Shown: positions 1-9,665, numbered from the stretch's first letter. The stretch is 64,000 nucleotides of DNA from Azospirillum sp. B21 (GCF_008364825.1 NZ_VTTO01000001.1:936837-1000836); one strand, 5' to 3'. Notes: generated by a model from the letters alone, not told the origin. Numbers and translations: made by a program.

Positions 1-119
1 ATCGCGGCGCATCCGCTCTGTGCAGCAGCCGGCTGGACGGCCAGAAGCCCGGCCGCCACCGCAAGCGCGAGGGGGGCGACGGGGCCAAGCCTCGTGAAAT
101 CTGTCCGCATCGGTCGCAT
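1..119 (-). CDS. Partial exported protein, N-terminus only
   Basis: Only the first 39 codons lie in the window; the gene continues beyond base 1. The ATG at 119 follows a strong GAGGAGG ribosome binding site. The peptide starts with basic residues (MRPMRTDFTRL), then a hydrophobic stretch, then a PAAA|QSG-like signal peptidase I site around residue 32, so the product should be exported to the periplasm. The function cannot be told from this fragment. Bases 120-315, between this gene and the divergent transporter gene, hold its promoter; no convincing operator was seen there. Confidence 0.6.
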   Translation of the reverse strand, partial: MRPMRTDFTRLGPVAPLALAVAAGLLAVQPAAAQSGCAA

Positions 120-315
120 CCTCCTCGGTTGGCTGTGCCACAGACGACGTATGTCAACCGAGTCAACGGCGACCGGCAGGGCCGGGTTCCGATGGCTGGT
201 TCCGATGGCCGGGCGGAAGAGAGGTCCGGCCATGCAGCTTGCTCATTTCGCGGGCAGTCGCCGGCTGCTGTAGAGTGCCGGTCCACGACCTCAACCAACG
301 GTTCATAAGTTCATC

Positions 316-1230
316 ATGATCGCCAATATGGCTGCGCTCGGCGCGGCGCTGTGCTGGGCCGCGGGCGGCCTGATCGCCATCGGGCCGGTGCGGGTGCTCG
401 GCTCCATCGCGTTCAACCGCGTGCGCCTGACGATCGTCGCCGCGGTCCTGCTCGTCGCCACCACGCTGCTGGGCGGCTGGGAGACGTTGGACACCGGAGC
501 GGTCCTGACGCTGGCCCTGTCGGGGGCGGCCGGCATCGTGATGGGCGACATGGCCCTGTTCTGGTCGCTGAGCCGGCTGGGACCGCGGCGCAACGTGGTG
601 ATCTATGCCGCCAACGCCCCGCTGACGGCCCTGCTCGGCTACACCCTGCTGGGCGAGGCGCTGGGGACGTGGACGACGCTGGGGATCGTGCTGGTGACGC
701 TGGGGGTGATGCTGGCGGTGGCCCTGCGGTCCGGCTCCACCCACAACTGGGAGGCGGTGCAGGGCAGCCTGTTGGCCGGCGTCGGCGTCTGTCTGGTGGC
801 GGCGGTGGCGCAGGCGGTGGGATCGGTGATCGCCAAGCCGGTGATGGCGGCCGGCGCAGATCCGGTCGCGTCGGCCACCGTGCGGGTGACGACGGCGGCG
901 CTGATGTTCACCGCCATCGGCGCCCTGTCGGCGCTGCGGGGCGGCGATGCGGCGGCGGCCGGCGGCGGCCTGTTCCTGCCGCGCGGGCTGACGCCGAAGC
1001 TCGCCCTGCAGGTCGCCGGCAACGGGCTGCTCGGCGTCGGTCTGGGGATGACGCTTCTGCTGGTCGGGCTGGCACACGGCAATGCCGGGGTGGTCGCCAC
1101 CCTGTCGGCCCTGAGCCCGGTGCTGATCCTGCCGATGATGTGGCTGATGACCGGCCAGCGCCCGTCGCTGGGCGCCTGGGCCGGCGCCGCGGTCGCCGTG
1201 GCCGGCGTGGCCCTGATCGTCAACCGATAG
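316..1230 (+). CDS. EamA/DMT-family inner-membrane transporter
   Basis: The 304-residue protein is almost entirely hydrophobic, with about ten membrane segments in two five-helix halves, which is the EamA (drug/metabolite transporter) layout. N-terminal features such as ALCWAAGGL and the second-half stretch ending AGVALIVNR fit the family. It probably exports a metabolite or amino acid; the substrate cannot be predicted. No clear Shine-Dalgarno precedes the ATG at 316, and a second ATG at 328 is possible. It converges on the hybrid kinase gene with only nine bases between them. The gene is cleanly coding; long frames in other phases are shadows caused by high GC. Confidence 0.85.
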   Translation: MIANMAALGAALCWAAGGLIAIGPVRVLGSIAFNRVRLTIVAAVLLVATTLLGGWETLDTGAVLTLALSGAAGIVMGDMALFWSLSRLGPRRNVVIYAANAPLTALLGYTLLGEALGTWTTLGIVLVTLGVMLAVALRSGSTHNWEAVQGSLLAGVGVCLVAAVAQAVGSVIAKPVMAAGADPVASATVRVTTAALMFTAIGALSALRGGDAAAAGGGLFLPRGLTPKLALQVAGNGLLGVGLGMTLLLVGLAHGNAGVVATLSALSPVLILPMMWLMTGQRPSLGAWAGAAVAVAGVALIVNR

Positions 1231-1239
1231 AAGACATCC

Positions 1240-3852
1240 TCAGCGCGCCTCGACCGCGACGCCCAGGGTGGGCAGCGCCGCCTGAAGCGCGGCGGAGGCG
1301 CGGTTGACGGCGTCGCGCAGCTGCGCCTTCAGCGCCGGCACGTCGGGGCGATCCTGTTCGCAGGCGTGCTGCAGCATGCGGGCCAGCCGCGACAGCTCCA
1401 GCAAGCCGACATTGCCGGCCAGCGACACCATGGCATGGGCATCGGCGGCGGCGTCCTTCATGGTCTCCGCCTCGCTGATGCGGTCGGCGCGCAGGGCCAG
1501 TTCGGCCAGCGTGCCGGTGACGAAGCGGGGGAGCACGTCGCCGCCCAGCGTATCCGCCAGCGTGTCCAGCGCGCCGCGGTTCAGCACAGGCGCGCCGCCG
1601 GACACCGGAGCAACCCCGGCCAGCACGGCCGCCTCCTCCGCGTCGCCGCCGGGCCGGGCAGTATCCGCCGCAGCCCCCGCCGCAGCATTCGCATCTGCAT
1701 CCGCCTTGGCTTCCAGCCAGCGGTCGACCGCCGACAGCAGGGTGTCGCGCTCGATCGGTTTGGTCACATGGTCGTTCATGCCGACATCCAGGCAAAGCTG
1801 AAGCTGATCGGTCAGCGCGTTGGCGGTCAGCGCGATGATGGGCACGGCACCCCGCCGTCCGCCAAGCTGACGGATCGCCGCGGTGGCCTGCAAGCCGTCC
1901 ATCCGGGGCATCTGCATGTCCATCAGGACCAGATCGAACTCGCCGCCGCGGACCGCCTCCACCGCCAGCACGCCGTCCTCCGCCACCTCCACCGTGTGGC
2001 CGGCCTTGCAGAGGATGGAGGAGGTGACGATCTGGTTCATCGGCACATCCTCGGCCAGCAGGATGCGGGCGAAGCGCCCGGCGGCACCCTCCGCCCGCCG
2101 TTCCGCCACGAGACCGGGAGCCTCCGCCACCGGAAGCGGCAACTCGAACCGGAAGGTGCTGCCGACGCCTGGGCTGCTCTGCACGCCGATCCGCCCGCCC
2201 ATCAGCTCCGACAGCTGCTTGGAGATGATCAATCCAAGGCCGGTGCCGCCGAAGCGCCGCGTGGTGGACCGGTCGCCCTGGCTGAAGCGCTGGAACAGGT
2301 TCGCCTGATCGGCTGCCGGAATGCCGGGTCCGGTGTCGCTGACGGAGAAGCGGACCAGGGCCGGCGCCCCCTCGCCACGGCCGTCCTCCTCCCCCGACAG
2401 CAGTCCGACGGAGACCAGCACCGATCCGCGTTCGGTGAACTTCACGGCATTGCCGACCAGATTCAGCAGGATCTGGCGGATGCGCGCCTCGTCGCCGCGG
2501 ACGAAGCGCGGCACCGTGCTGCCCAGCGACAGTTGCAGCAGCAGCCCCTTCTGCGAGGCGGCGTTGCTCATCAGGTCGCGGCAGTCGCGCAGCAGCCGGT
2601 GCAGGTCGAAGGCGCGTTCCTCCAACTCCAGCTTGCCGGCCTCGATCTTCGAATAGTCCAGGATGTCGCCGATGATCGCCAGCAGCCCGCGCCCGGCTTC
2701 GCGCTGAAGCGAGACATACTGGCGCTGTTCCGGCGTCAGGTCGGTGCCCAGCAGCAGGTCCGCGAACCCGATGACGCCGTTCAGCGGTGTGCGGATCTCG
2801 TGGCTCATGGAGGCCAGGAATTCCGACTTCACGCGGTTGGCCGCCTCGGCCTCGGCGCGGGCGGCGGACAGTTCCTCCTCATAACGCTTGCGCTCGGTCA
2901 CGTCGCGGACGACGCCGACCACGACGAACACGCCGTCGGCCCCCACCGTCGGGCGCATGCTGGATTCGACCCACAGGTAATGGCCGTCGCGGTGGCGCAG
3001 CCGGTGGGTGAAGGTGACGGGCGACGACCCCGGCTGCATGCCGGCGAAGGCCATCGCCGCACTTTCCAGATCGTCGGGGTGCAGCAGGTTGGCGGGGGCG
3101 CGGCCGACGAGCTCCGCGGGATCATGACCCAGGATGTCGCGGACCGACGGCGACAGATAGCGCACCGATCCGTCCGCCTTCATCTCCAGGATCATGTCGG
3201 TGGCATTGTCGGCCAGCAGGCGGTAACGCGCCTCGCTCTCGCCCAGCCGCTGCTCGGCTCCGTGATGGCGTTGCTCGCGCAGCAGCAGGACGCCGAGGAA
3301 CAGGGTGCCGAGCGGCACGATGGCCAGCATGGGCGCCGCCGTCCGCCCCGCCACCTGCAGCGCCAGATCCAGGTTGGGAAGCAGGGCCAGCGTGGACAGC
3401 GACGCCAGGGTCAAAAGCAGGCCGAACAGCAGGAGCGGCAGCACCCCCAGCCCGACGCGGCGCCGTTTCACCCAGACGGCGAAGCCGACGCCGACCAGAA
3501 AGGACAGCCCGGCATTGGCGACCCCGGCCTCCATCCCCACGCCGCCCAGGGAAAAGCGGTAGCCGGCCACGCCCGCCGCCGCCATCGCCGCGGAGACCGG
3601 CCCGCCGAACAGGGCGGCCAGCCCGATCAGCGGGGTCCGCGCGTCGATGAAGATGCCCGGTCCGACATGGATCGGGTGGACCATGGAGAACAGGGCGGTC
3701 AGCGCCATCACCGCGCCGAAGACGACCTGTCGAGTGAGTTGGTTCCAGCCGCCGGACCGGCGGATCAGGAAGGTATAGGCAAGAACGACGAAGGCGCTTG
3801 CCGCGATGTTCTCGGCAAGATCGTAGGCCATCGAAGAAAAGTTGCCCAACAT
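1240..3852 (-). CDS. Membrane hybrid histidine kinase (5TM-PAS-HisKA-HATPase-REC-Hpt)
   Basis: Counted from the ATG at 3852 (870 residues), the order is: several membrane helices at about 8-190 resembling the 5TMR-LYT sensor of LytS-type kinases; a PAS domain at about 205-325; HisKA with the phospho-acceptor in [10 protein letters not shown] (His351); an ATPase domain with DTGPGIP and GGTGLGL; a receiver domain with phospho-acceptor Asp645 in LVLMDMQMP; and a C-terminal Hpt domain with [11 protein letters not shown] (His806). All phosphorelay residues are present, so this is a complete hybrid kinase. No response regulator gene is adjacent. The open frame extends eight codons further to a TTG at 3876; neither start has a good ribosome binding site. 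The signal is unknown. Confidence 0.88.
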   Translation of the reverse strand: MLGNFSSMAYDLAENIAASAFVVLAYTFLIRRSGGWNQLTRQVVFGAVMALTALFSMVHPIHVGPGIFIDARTPLIGLAALFGGPVSAAMAAAGVAGYRFSLGGVGMEAGVANAGLSFLVGVGFAVWVKRRRVGLGVLPLLLFGLLLTLASLSTLALLPNLDLALQVAGRTAAPMLAIVPLGTLFLGVLLLREQRHHGAEQRLGESEARYRLLADNATDMILEMKADGSVRYLSPSVRDILGHDPAELVGRAPANLLHPDDLESAAMAFAGMQPGSSPVTFTHRLRHRDGHYLWVESSMRPTVGADGVFVVVGVVRDVTERKRYEEELSAARAEAEAANRVKSEFLASMSHEIRTPLNGVIGFADLLLGTDLTPEQRQYVSLQREAGRGLLAIIGDILDYSKIEAGKLELEERAFDLHRLLRDCRDLMSNAASQKGLLLQLSLGSTVPRFVRGDEARIRQILLNLVGNAVKFTERGSVLVSVGLLSGEEDGRGEGAPALVRFSVSDTGPGIPAADQANLFQRFSQGDRSTTRRFGGTGLGLIISKQLSELMGGRIGVQSSPGVGSTFRFELPLPVAEAPGLVAERRAEGAAGRFARILLAEDVPMNQIVTSSILCKAGHTVEVAEDGVLAVEAVRGGEFDLVLMDMQMPRMDGLQATAAIRQLGGRRGAVPIIALTANALTDQLQLCLDVGMNDHVTKPIERDTLLSAVDRWLEAKADADANAAAGAAADTARPGGDAEEAAVLAGVAPVSGGAPVLNRGALDTLADTLGGDVLPRFVTGTLAELALRADRISEAETMKDAAADAHAMVSLAGNVGLLELSRLARMLQHACEQDRPDVPALKAQLRDAVNRASAALQAALPTLGVAVEAR

Positions 3853-3981
3853 CGCCCGGCCGTCGTCCCCGCACAATTCGCGGCTACCTCTATACCACGG
3901 AAGAGTATCGCGAAACCGCTAACACCGACGGGTGGGATGTGACCTGGACGGGACAACAGCCGGGCGTCTGACGATTCCGCC

Positions 3982-4632
3982 TCACGCCTCGGCATCGGGC
4001 TGGCGGTCGGGAGCGGCAGCGGCGAAGGCCGGCAGGGCACGGCAGGCTTCGTCGATGCGCAGCAGGGTCGGATAGCCGTCCACCGGGCAGGCCAGCCGAC
4101 GGGCGTTCGCCAGTTGCGGCACCAGCAGGATGTCGGCCAGCCCCGGCGCGTCGCCATGGCAGAAGCGGCCGGTGCGCGGATCGCTGGCCAGTTGAGCCTC
4201 CAGCGCGGTCAGCCCGACGGCGATCCAGTGGCGGTACCAGTCGTCGACCTCCTCCTGGCCGTGGCCCATCGCCTTCAGCCGGCCCAGCACCCGCAGATTG
4301 TTCAGCGGATGGATGTCGCAGGCCACCGCCAGCGCCAGCGCCCGCACCCGCGCGCGGCCCAGCGGATCGGCCGGCAGCAGCGGCGGGCTGGGATGAGTCT
4401 CGTCCAGATACTCGATGATGGCGAGCGACTGGGTCAGCACATGGTGCCCGTCCGGCCCGTCGACCTCCAGCGCCGGCACCAGATGCTCCGGGTTGAGGTC
4501 GGCGAAGGGCGGCTTGGCCTGCTCGCCGCGGCGCAGATGGACGAAGGCCTGCTCCGGCGCCAGCCCCTTCAGGTTCAGGGCGATGCGCACGCGGTAGGCG
4601 GCGGAGGAGCGGAAGTAGGTGTGGAGTTTCAC
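3982..4632 (-). CDS. maiA: Maleylacetoacetate isomerase (zeta-class GST)
   Basis: Isomerises 4-maleylacetoacetate to 4-fumarylacetoacetate using glutathione, the middle step of homogentisate breakdown. The 216-residue protein starts KLHTYFRSSAAYRVRIALN; the SSAAYR segment is the zeta-class glutathione-binding signature. HVLTQSLAIIEYLDE gives the conserved QS glutathione contact, and the length fits the family. The start is GTG at 4632. It lies about 10 kb from hmgA and the fumarylacetoacetate hydrolase gene, separated by the liv operon, paaX and the diiron gene pair. It could be transcribed from read-through of the liv operon, but a palindromic repeat fills the 193-base gap between them. Confidence 0.9.
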   Translation of the reverse strand: MKLHTYFRSSAAYRVRIALNLKGLAPEQAFVHLRRGEQAKPPFADLNPEHLVPALEVDGPDGHHVLTQSLAIIEYLDETHPSPPLLPADPLGRARVRALALAVACDIHPLNNLRVLGRLKAMGHGQEEVDDWYRHWIAVGLTALEAQLASDPRTGRFCHGDAPGLADILLVPQLANARRLACPVDGYPTLLRIDEACRALPAFAAAAPDRQPDAEA

Positions 4633-4663
4633 GGGCGTGGGTCCGTTGAAGTGTCGCGGCGGT

Positions 4664-4801
4664 TGCCCCCTCCCCCGCCCTCAGGCGGCCGAAGGCCGGT
4701 CCGATCGCGGGAGAGGGGGTAGGAGCTTTGCGAGAGCTAAAGCAAAGGTCCGGCGCCAGTCCCCTCTCCCTCGAAGAGGGGGAGGGTTAGGGAGGGGGCA
4801 G
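4664..4801. repeat. Composite palindromic intergenic repeat, copy 1
   Basis: Between maiA and livF. The ends are inverted (GCCCCCTCCC at the left, GGGAGGGGGC at the right), and the inside holds further short hairpins, including AGCTTTGCGAGAGCTAAAGC. The same end sequences bound six other gaps in this window. It could also act as a transcription terminator after livF. Confidence 0.75.
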
Positions 4802-4825
4802 CCGAAGCCGACACTCTACCAACCC

Positions 4826-5530
4826 TCACAGCCCCAGATAAGCCTGCCGCACCCGCTCGTTGCTCAGGAGCGCGGCGCCGCTGTCGCTCAACACGATCTC
4901 GCCGGTCTCGATCACATAGCCGCGGTCGGCGATGGCGAGCGCCGCATGGGCGTTCTGCTCCACCAGCAGGATGGTCGTGCCCTCGCGCTTCAACCGCTGC
5001 ACCGCGTCGAAGATCTCCGCCACCAGCAGCGGCGCCAGCCCCATGCTGGGCTCGTCGAGCAGGAGCAGGCGGGGCTTCGCCATCAGCGCGCGGGCCAGCG
5101 CCACGATCTGCTGCTGACCGCCCGACAAGGTGCCGGCGGGCTGGTCGCGCTTGACCTTCAGCACCGGGAACATCTCGTACAGCCGCTCGATGTCGTCGTC
5201 GGGCTTGCCGCTGCCGCGGCGGAAGGCGCCGAGGCGGAGGTTGTCCTCCACGCTCTGCGGGCCGAACAGCTGCCGGCCTTCCGGCACCTGCACCACCCCT
5301 TCGGCGACGCGGCGCGAGGCCTTCATCCGGGTGATGTCGCAGCCGTCGAAGGTAATGCGCCCGCTGCTGGCGGGGTGGACGCCGGACAGGGTGCGCAGCA
5401 GCGTCGTCTTGCCGGCCCCGTTGGCGCCGACCAGCGCCACCAGTTCCCCCTCCCGCACGGACAGGCTGGCCGATTTCAGCGCGTGGATACGGCCGTAATG
5501 GCTGTTGAGGCCCTCGATTTCCAGAAGCAT
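4826..5530 (-). CDS. livF: Branched-chain-type ABC importer ATP-binding subunit LivF
   Basis: Cytoplasmic ATPase of a high-affinity amino-acid (HAAT) ABC importer. The 234-residue protein has Walker A GANGAGKTT, signature LSGGQQQ, and Walker B LLLLDEPSMGLAP followed by the switch histidine region. LLEIEGLNSHYGRIHALK at the N-terminus is typical of LivF. It is the last gene of the order livJ, livH, livM, livG, livF, 13 bases after livG. Family knowledge says branched-chain amino acids, but many homologous systems import aromatic acids, and the surroundings point that way. Confidence 0.93.
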   Translation of the reverse strand: MLLEIEGLNSHYGRIHALKSASLSVREGELVALVGANGAGKTTLLRTLSGVHPASSGRITFDGCDITRMKASRRVAEGVVQVPEGRQLFGPQSVEDNLRLGAFRRGSGKPDDDIERLYEMFPVLKVKRDQPAGTLSGGQQQIVALARALMAKPRLLLLDEPSMGLAPLLVAEIFDAVQRLKREGTTILLVEQNAHAALAIADRGYVIETGEIVLSDSGAALLSNERVRQAYLGL

Positions 5531-5543
5531 GTCCGGGCCTCCC

Positions 5544-6368
5544 TTACGGTGCCGCGCCGAGATAGGCGGCGATGACGTCCGGGTTGGCCGCCACCTCCTG
5601 CGGCGTGCCTTCGGCCAGCATGCGGCCCTGGTTCAGCGCGGTGATCCGGTGCGAGATGCCCATCACCATCTTCATGTCGTGCTCCACCAGGACGATGGTG
5701 ACGCCGCTCCCCGCCACGGTCTTGATCACCTCGTCGATCTCGCGGCTTTCGGTGGCGTTCAGGCCGGCGGCCGGTTCGTCCAGCAGAAGCAGCTTCGGTT
5801 CCGACGCCAGCGCGCGGGCGATCTCCAGACGCTTCAGGGCGCCGTAGGGCATGGAGGCCGCGTCGGCGTCGATGTACTTCTCCAGCCCGACCTCGGTCAT
5901 CAGCTGGGCGGCCCGGTCACGCGCCTCCCGGTCCTTGCGCACCAGCGAGGGGAAACGGAACAGCGCCGGCAGCAGCCGGGTGTTCAGGTGCAGGTGCCGC
6001 CCCACCATGACGTTCTCCAGCGCCGTCATGTTGAAGAAGATCTGCAGGTTCTGGAAGGTGCGCGACATGCCGCGGGCGGCCAGCCTGTAGGGCGCCATGC
6101 CCGACACGTCGGCCCCGTCGAACAGCACCCGGCCGCCCGACGGCTTGTAGACGCCGGTCACAAGGTTGAACAGCGTGGTCTTGCCCGCCCCGTTCGGACC
6201 GATGATCGAATGGATGTCGCCGGCCGCGATGGTGAAGCTGAGATCGCCGACGGCGAGCACGCCGCCGAACTCGCGGCTGAGATGTTCCACCTTCAGGATC
6301 GGCGGGCCGACGCGGCGGGCCTGGGCCGTGGTGTCGGCGGTGAGGTCGGTCGTGGTCAGCATGTTCAT
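5544..6368 (-). CDS. livG: Branched-chain-type ABC importer ATP-binding subunit LivG
   Basis: Second ATPase of the importer (274 residues). It has Walker A GPNGAGKTTLFN and Walker B LLLLDEPAAGLN, and the ending HDMKMVMGISHRITALNQG is characteristic of LivG. The start is the ATG at 6368, which overlaps the livM stop in an ATGA arrangement, so the two are translationally coupled. A second ATG two codons later is possible. The first 20 residues form an unusual Thr/Ala-rich extension before PPILKVEHLSREFGG. A longer open frame running on to 7412 is an artefact of reading into livM in another phase. Confidence 0.93.
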   Translation of the reverse strand: MNMLTTTDLTADTTAQARRVGPPILKVEHLSREFGGVLAVGDLSFTIAAGDIHSIIGPNGAGKTTLFNLVTGVYKPSGGRVLFDGADVSGMAPYRLAARGMSRTFQNLQIFFNMTALENVMVGRHLHLNTRLLPALFRFPSLVRKDREARDRAAQLMTEVGLEKYIDADAASMPYGALKRLEIARALASEPKLLLLDEPAAGLNATESREIDEVIKTVAGSGVTIVLVEHDMKMVMGISHRITALNQGRMLAEGTPQEVAANPDVIAAYLGAAP

Positions 6369-7312
6369 GCCCGCCTCCGCGCCGGGATCAGCGCCGCCAG
6401 GGTGGGAAGAAGGCCCTTCGGCATGAAGACCATCGTCGCCATCAGGATGCCGCCCAGCACGATCTGCTGGTAATCCTGGAAGACGGTCAGCGCCTGGGGC
6501 AGCAGCGTCAGCACCACGGCCCCGACGACGGCGCCGAAGGTGGACGCCATGCCGCCGAACACCACCATCGTCACCAGCTCGATCGACTTGAAGAAGTCGG
6601 CCTTGGCCGGGGTGATCAGGCCGGCGTAGTGGGCGAACAGGCTGCCGGCCACGCTGGCGAACACCGCAGACAGCACGAAGACCAGAACCTTGAAGCGCGC
6701 GGTGTCGACGCCGACCACCTCGGCCGCGACCTCCGACCCGTGGACGGCGCGCAACGCCCGGCCCATCGGGCTGTCGATCAGGTTCAAGGACAGCCAGACG
6801 ACGCCCAGCAGCAACACGCCGACCACCCAGTACCAGACCTTTTCGCCATACAGCTCGACGCCGAAGATCCTGAACGGCTCCACCATCATGCCGTCCGGGC
6901 CGCCGGTAAGGCCGCTTTCGGTGCGCAGAACGATCGACACGATGATGCCGATGCCGAGAGTCGCCATGGCAAGGTAATGGCCCTTCAGCCGCAGGATCGG
7001 CTTGGCGACCAGGAAAGCCATCAGCCCGACGAAGGCGGCGCCGGCCAGCAGCGCCAGCACGGGCGGCCAGCCGTAGGTGCCGACCAGCACGCCCGACGCA
7101 TAGGCGCCGATGCCGAAGAAGCCGGCATGGCCCAGGCTGATCTGCCCGGCATAGCCGATCAGCAGGTTCAGCCCGACGCAGACCACGGCGTTGAAGCCGG
7201 CCAGGATGGCGATGTCGAGATAGAAGTTGTTGGGCAGGAAGGCCGGCAGGATCGCGATCACCGCGCCCAGTGCCAAAAGCCCGGTCAGCCGCCCGTGAAG
7301 GAGTGCGTTCAT
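6365..7312 (-). CDS. livM: Branched-chain-type ABC importer permease LivM
   Basis: Inner-membrane permease subunit of 315 residues with eight to ten hydrophobic segments. The family signature GLNLLIGYAGQISLGHAGFFGIGAY lies at about residues 47-71, and the EAA-like loop around MGRALRAVHGSEVAAEVVG is intact. The C-terminus ends in a basic tail that overlaps the livG start by four bases. The start ATG at 7312 is preceded by AAGGA about 11 bases upstream, and livH ends 15 bases before it. Confidence 0.93.
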   Translation of the reverse strand: MNALLHGRLTGLLALGAVIAILPAFLPNNFYLDIAILAGFNAVVCVGLNLLIGYAGQISLGHAGFFGIGAYASGVLVGTYGWPPVLALLAGAAFVGLMAFLVAKPILRLKGHYLAMATLGIGIIVSIVLRTESGLTGGPDGMMVEPFRIFGVELYGEKVWYWVVGVLLLGVVWLSLNLIDSPMGRALRAVHGSEVAAEVVGVDTARFKVLVFVLSAVFASVAGSLFAHYAGLITPAKADFFKSIELVTMVVFGGMASTFGAVVGAVVLTLLPQALTVFQDYQQIVLGGILMATMVFMPKGLLPTLAALIPARRRA

Positions 7313-7326
7313 CGGTTATCCGGTCC

Positions 7327-8202
7327 TTACACCCGTTCGGTGCCGCGCTTGCCGAACAGTCCGTTCGGCATGAAGAGAAGGACGGCCAGGATGATGACGA
7401 AGGCCACCGCATCCTTGTAGGCCGAAGAGATGTAGCCGGCGCCCAGCGCCTCCGCGACGCCGACGATCAGCCCACCGGCCACCGCGCCGGGCCCGTGGCC
7501 GAGGCCGCCCAGCACCGCGGCGGTGAAGCCCTTCAGCCCCAGCATGATGCCCATCTCGGTATAGGAGAAGGTGATGGGAGCCACCACAGCCCCGCCGATG
7601 GCGCCCAGCGCCGCCGACAGCGCGAAGGAGGCGAGCACCACCCGCTTCACGTCGATGCCGACCAGCTGTGCGGCCAGCCGGTTGTGCGAGGTGGCGAGGA
7701 TCGCTTTGCCGGTCAGCGTCTTGTTGAAGAACAGGCCGATGGCGACGATCAGAACGCCGGCGGTGCCCACCACCCACAGCGACTGCGGCTGCATCGAGGC
7801 GCCCAGGATCTGGATCGGCGTTTCGCCGGAGAAGGCGTCCAGCCGCTTGAAATCCTTGCCCCAGATCAGCTCGGCGACGCCGCGCAGAAAGATCGACGCG
7901 CCGATGGTGATGATGATGAGGGTGACGGTGGAGGCGTTGCGGGCGCGCTCCACGGCGAATTTCGCCACCAGCACGCCGACCAGCATGGCGCCGCCGCAGC
8001 CGATCAGGATCGCCAGCGGCAACGGCACCCCCGACGCGGTCAGGGTGGCCGACGCCATGCCGCCGACCATGATGAACTCGCCCTGGGCGAAGTTGATGAC
8101 ATGGCTGGCGTTGTAGATGATCGAAAAGCCGAGCCCCGCCAGCGCATAGATCGCGCCGATGGTCAGCCCCGACAGCATGTATTGCAGCAGTTCCGCGAAC
8201 AT
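7327..8202 (-). CDS. livH: Branched-chain-type ABC importer permease LivH
   Basis: Partner permease of 291 residues with multiple membrane helices. Recognisable LivH features are GAIYALAGLGFSIIYNAS near the N-terminus, INFAQGEFIMVGG, and the loop GKAILATSHNRLAAQLVGI. The start ATG at 8202 has AGGAA eight bases upstream. It is separated from the binding-protein gene by a 196-base gap filled by a palindromic repeat, which may reduce downstream expression relative to the binding protein, as is common for ABC operons. Confidence 0.93.
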   Translation of the reverse strand: MFAELLQYMLSGLTIGAIYALAGLGFSIIYNASHVINFAQGEFIMVGGMASATLTASGVPLPLAILIGCGGAMLVGVLVAKFAVERARNASTVTLIIITIGASIFLRGVAELIWGKDFKRLDAFSGETPIQILGASMQPQSLWVVGTAGVLIVAIGLFFNKTLTGKAILATSHNRLAAQLVGIDVKRVVLASFALSAALGAIGGAVVAPITFSYTEMGIMLGLKGFTAAVLGGLGHGPGAVAGGLIVGVAEALGAGYISSAYKDAVAFVIILAVLLFMPNGLFGKRGTERV

Positions 8203-8235
8203 CGTTGGGTTCCTGTGATCCTATCCCGCACACAT

Positions 8236-8382
8236 CTCCCCCTCTCCCCCCCGGGGAGAGGGTCGGGGTGAGGGGGATGCATAGGGTGGATTGGCGGAGA
8301 TGATCGCAGCGTCACAACTCTTGTGAATCCACGCCACGCATCCCCCTCACCCTAACCCTCTCCCCAGGGGGGAGAGGGGATA
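8236..8382. repeat. Composite palindromic intergenic repeat, copy 2 (within liv operon)
   Basis: A near-150-base inverted repeat between the binding-protein gene and livH. Each arm (CCCCTCTCCC...GGGGAGAGGG and its mirror) is itself a hairpin, and the arms pair as GAGGGGGATGC with GCATCCCCCTC. It may stabilise the upstream binding-protein mRNA or partly terminate transcription. Confidence 0.75.
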
Positions 8383-8398
8383 ACCCAGAACCGGCGGT

Positions 8399-9565
8399 CT
8401 ACTTCACCAGCGCCCAGTCACCCTGTTTGACCTCCACCATGTGGAAGGCGTCCAGCGTCAGGCCCATGTGGTCCTTGGCGCTCATGGTCACGGTGCCGCC
8501 GGTGCCGACATAGCCCTTGGTCTGCTCGATGGCGTCGCGCAGCTTGGCCTTGTCGGTGCCGCCGGCGCGCTTCACCGCGTCCAGAGCGATCATCAGACCG
8601 TCATAGGCATGGCCGGCGAAGGTCGAGACCTCGGTGTTGAAGCTGTCCTCGTAGACCTTGGTGAACTCGGTCACGACCTTCTTCTGCGGGTCGCTGTCGG
8701 GCAGCTGGGCGGCGACGACCAGACCGGCGGCCGGCAGGCGGACACCCTCGGCGGCACCGCCGGCCAGCCGGATGAACTCCTTCGACGCGACGCCGTGCGA
8801 CTGGTAGATCGGCAGCGAGATGCCGAGCTGGCGGTAGTTCTTGGTCACCACCGCGGGGCCTTGGCCCAGGCCGAACACCAGCACCGCCTGCGCTGCCGCG
8901 TTGTTCTTGATCTTGGTCAGCTGGGCGGTGACGTCGGTGTCCTTGGCGCCATAGGTTTCGTCGGCGACCAGTTCGATCCCGCGCTCCTTCGCGACGGCGA
9001 CGGTCTGTTCGCGGCCCGACTTGCCGAAGCCGGAATCCTCCGACAGCAGCGCCAGCTTGGTCAGTCCGCGCTTCTTCATGTCCTCCATCACCTTTTCCGC
9101 GGCCATGCGGTCGGTGTGGGGGGTCTTGAACACCCACTTCTTCACCGGCTCCACGATCACCACGGCGCCGGCCAGCGAGATGAAGGGCACGCCGGCGCGT
9201 TCCACCAGCGGCACCGCCGCCATGGTCGCCGCGGTCGTGGTGCCGCCGACGATCACGTCGACGCCGTCGCTCTCGATCAGGCGCTTGGTGAAGGAGGCAG
9301 CCTTGTCGGCCGCGCCGCCGTCGTCATAGACGGTCAATTGCACCTGACGGCCGTCGACGCCGCCGGCCTTGTTGATGCGGTCGGCATACAGCTCCAGCAC
9401 CTTCTTCTCCGGATCGCCGAGGAAGGAGGCCGGGCCGGTGGCCGAGACGATGGCGCCGACCTTGATCGGGTCCGCGGCCTGCGCCGCCCCGGACAGCAGG
9501 CCGGACACCGCCGTCATGGCGGTCAGGGCGGTGAAGGCGATGGTGGCGAACAAGCGTTTGCGCAT
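8399..9565 (-). CDS. Periplasmic substrate-binding protein of the liv-type importer
   Basis: Type I periplasmic binding protein (Leu/Ile/Val-binding family), 388 residues from the ATG at 9565, which follows GGGAGGA. A Sec signal peptide MRKRLFATIAFTALTAM...GAAQA is followed by the mature start ADPIKVGAIVSATGPASFLG, the usual opening of this family. Other family landmarks are SDGVDVIVGGTTT and the hinge-side TFAGHAYDGLMIALDA. It is the first gene of the liv operon. The promoter region carries the GTTTCAAACGAAAC palindrome also found before hmgA, so its ligand may be an aromatic acid or aromatic amino acid and not leucine. The open frame extends upstream to 9793, but those codons have no ribosome binding site. 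Confidence 0.9.
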   Translation of the reverse strand: MRKRLFATIAFTALTAMTAVSGLLSGAAQAADPIKVGAIVSATGPASFLGDPEKKVLELYADRINKAGGVDGRQVQLTVYDDGGAADKAASFTKRLIESDGVDVIVGGTTTAATMAAVPLVERAGVPFISLAGAVVIVEPVKKWVFKTPHTDRMAAEKVMEDMKKRGLTKLALLSEDSGFGKSGREQTVAVAKERGIELVADETYGAKDTDVTAQLTKIKNNAAAQAVLVFGLGQGPAVVTKNYRQLGISLPIYQSHGVASKEFIRLAGGAAEGVRLPAAGLVVAAQLPDSDPQKKVVTEFTKVYEDSFNTEVSTFAGHAYDGLMIALDAVKRAGGTDKAKLRDAIEQTKGYVGTGGTVTMSAKDHMGLTLDAFHMVEVKQGDWALVK

Positions 9566-9651
9566 GATGTCCTCCCTTGGGCTGCCCGCCTTGTCACCGG
9601 ACCGGGCGGCGGCCCGATCCCGGCGCGGCGGGACGATTTGCATCACATAAT

Positions 9652-9665
9652 GTTTCAAACGAAAC
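9652..9665. promoter_or_regulatory. Palindromic operator upstream of liv operon (site 1)
   Basis: GTTTCAAACGAAAC, extended outward to TGTTTC-AAAC-GAAACA at 9651-9666, lies 87-100 bases upstream of the binding-protein start codon. Its reverse complement, GTTTCGTTTGAAAC, is present base for base upstream of hmgA. The gap 9566-10012 (447 bases) between the liv operon and paaX otherwise holds an AT-rich stretch (9630-9845) that must contain both divergent promoters. Confidence 0.65.

Noticed and set aside
1366..3942. An 858-codon open frame antisense to the hybrid kinase
   Set aside because: The kinase on the minus strand has full domains in order; the antisense frame has His/Gln/Arg-rich non-protein composition.
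5544..7412. A possible LivM-LivG fusion of 622 codons
   Set aside because: The upstream part is out of phase with livM; livM has its own normal frame ending in an ATGA overlap with the livG start.
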